The position numbers and the translations under genes were made by a program. Positions 63,790 to 64,000 of a stretch of 64,000 bases of DNA are shown here, in pieces. The notes under the pieces are model-generated. The model made no database searches, had not been told where the DNA came from, and saw only the letters and a list, made by a program, of their open reading frames with translations. Location: NCBI GenBank assembly GCA_947044365.1, contig OX345643.1, positions 6,682,501-6,746,500 on the forward strand, written 5' to 3'. Within the stretch, counting starts at the first letter, position 1; each line of letters opens with the position of its first letter. This stretch comes from Petrosia ficiformis. Its lineage: Eukaryota > Porifera > Demospongiae > Haplosclerida > Petrosiidae.

Positions 63790-64000
63790 TGATATTATAT
63801 ATACATTGTACGTACCACATACATACATGTACATGTACATGTATATCTATTATGTTATGCATACATACATGTACATACATACATATAACATACGTACGTA
63901 CATACATACATAAATACATACATACATATATACATACATACATGCATACATACATACATACATACATACATACATGTATATAGATACATACATACATATA
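63790..64000. repeat. (CATA)n microsatellite, runs off the window
   Basis: TBCD intron after the donor at 63762; mixed ACATGTAC and CATA units to the end of the window. Confidence 0.9.

Overview
The window is animal nuclear DNA: AT-rich, with short GT-AG introns full of simple repeats, and typical metazoan multi-exon genes. The compact introns, the gene set (chimaerin-type RhoGAP, GNPTAB, NBEAL, TBCD) and a Reeler-domain receptor point to an early-branching animal, most likely a demosponge such as Amphimedon. That identification is an inference. All gene models were built by hand from splice sites, reading-frame continuity and resemblance to known families. Exon phases were checked along every model and all of them close.

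Layout from left to right: (1) 1-4954, plus strand, the 3' part of a chimaerin-like C1-RhoGAP gene. (2) 5864-14963, minus strand, a complete 24-exon GNPTAB gene (GlcNAc-1-phosphotransferase alpha/beta precursor, lysosomal enzyme targeting). (3) 15541-20207 and 24759-30908, minus strand, two tandem paralogs of a 12-exon receptor gene: signal peptide, Reeler domain, six-bladed YWTD beta-propeller, EGF, conserved extracellular region, one transmembrane segment and a conserved tail. (4) 34082-54899, plus strand, a complete NBEAL-type BEACH gene of about 58 exons and 2770 codons. (5) 55159-56540, minus strand, a membrane-anchored glutathione S-transferase-like gene. (6) 56615 to beyond 63761, plus strand, the first 29 exons of tubulin-folding cofactor D (TBCD). 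The GST and TBCD start codons are only 74 bp apart and head to head.

The region 15-34 kb is the unusual part. The receptor gene lies in a segmental tandem duplication that also carried decayed pieces of the 5' end of GNPTAB and of the first exons of NBEAL. This suggests that GNPTAB and NBEAL were once head-to-head neighbours and that receptor copies now separate them. An inverted duplicate of receptor exon 1, with a dead splice donor, sits next to copy 1. Several fold-back, MITE-like elements lie inside the duplicated blocks, and comparison of the two copies gives empty and filled insertion sites flanked by TA.

The introns hold dozens of microsatellites, (GTAT)n, (TCTA)n and (GT)n, plus minisatellites with 40-, 55-, 56-, 60- and 85-bp units. 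Many of these tracts start exactly at a GTATGT splice donor or end in an acceptor. I saw no tRNA, rRNA, CRISPR array, transposase or virus-like gene.
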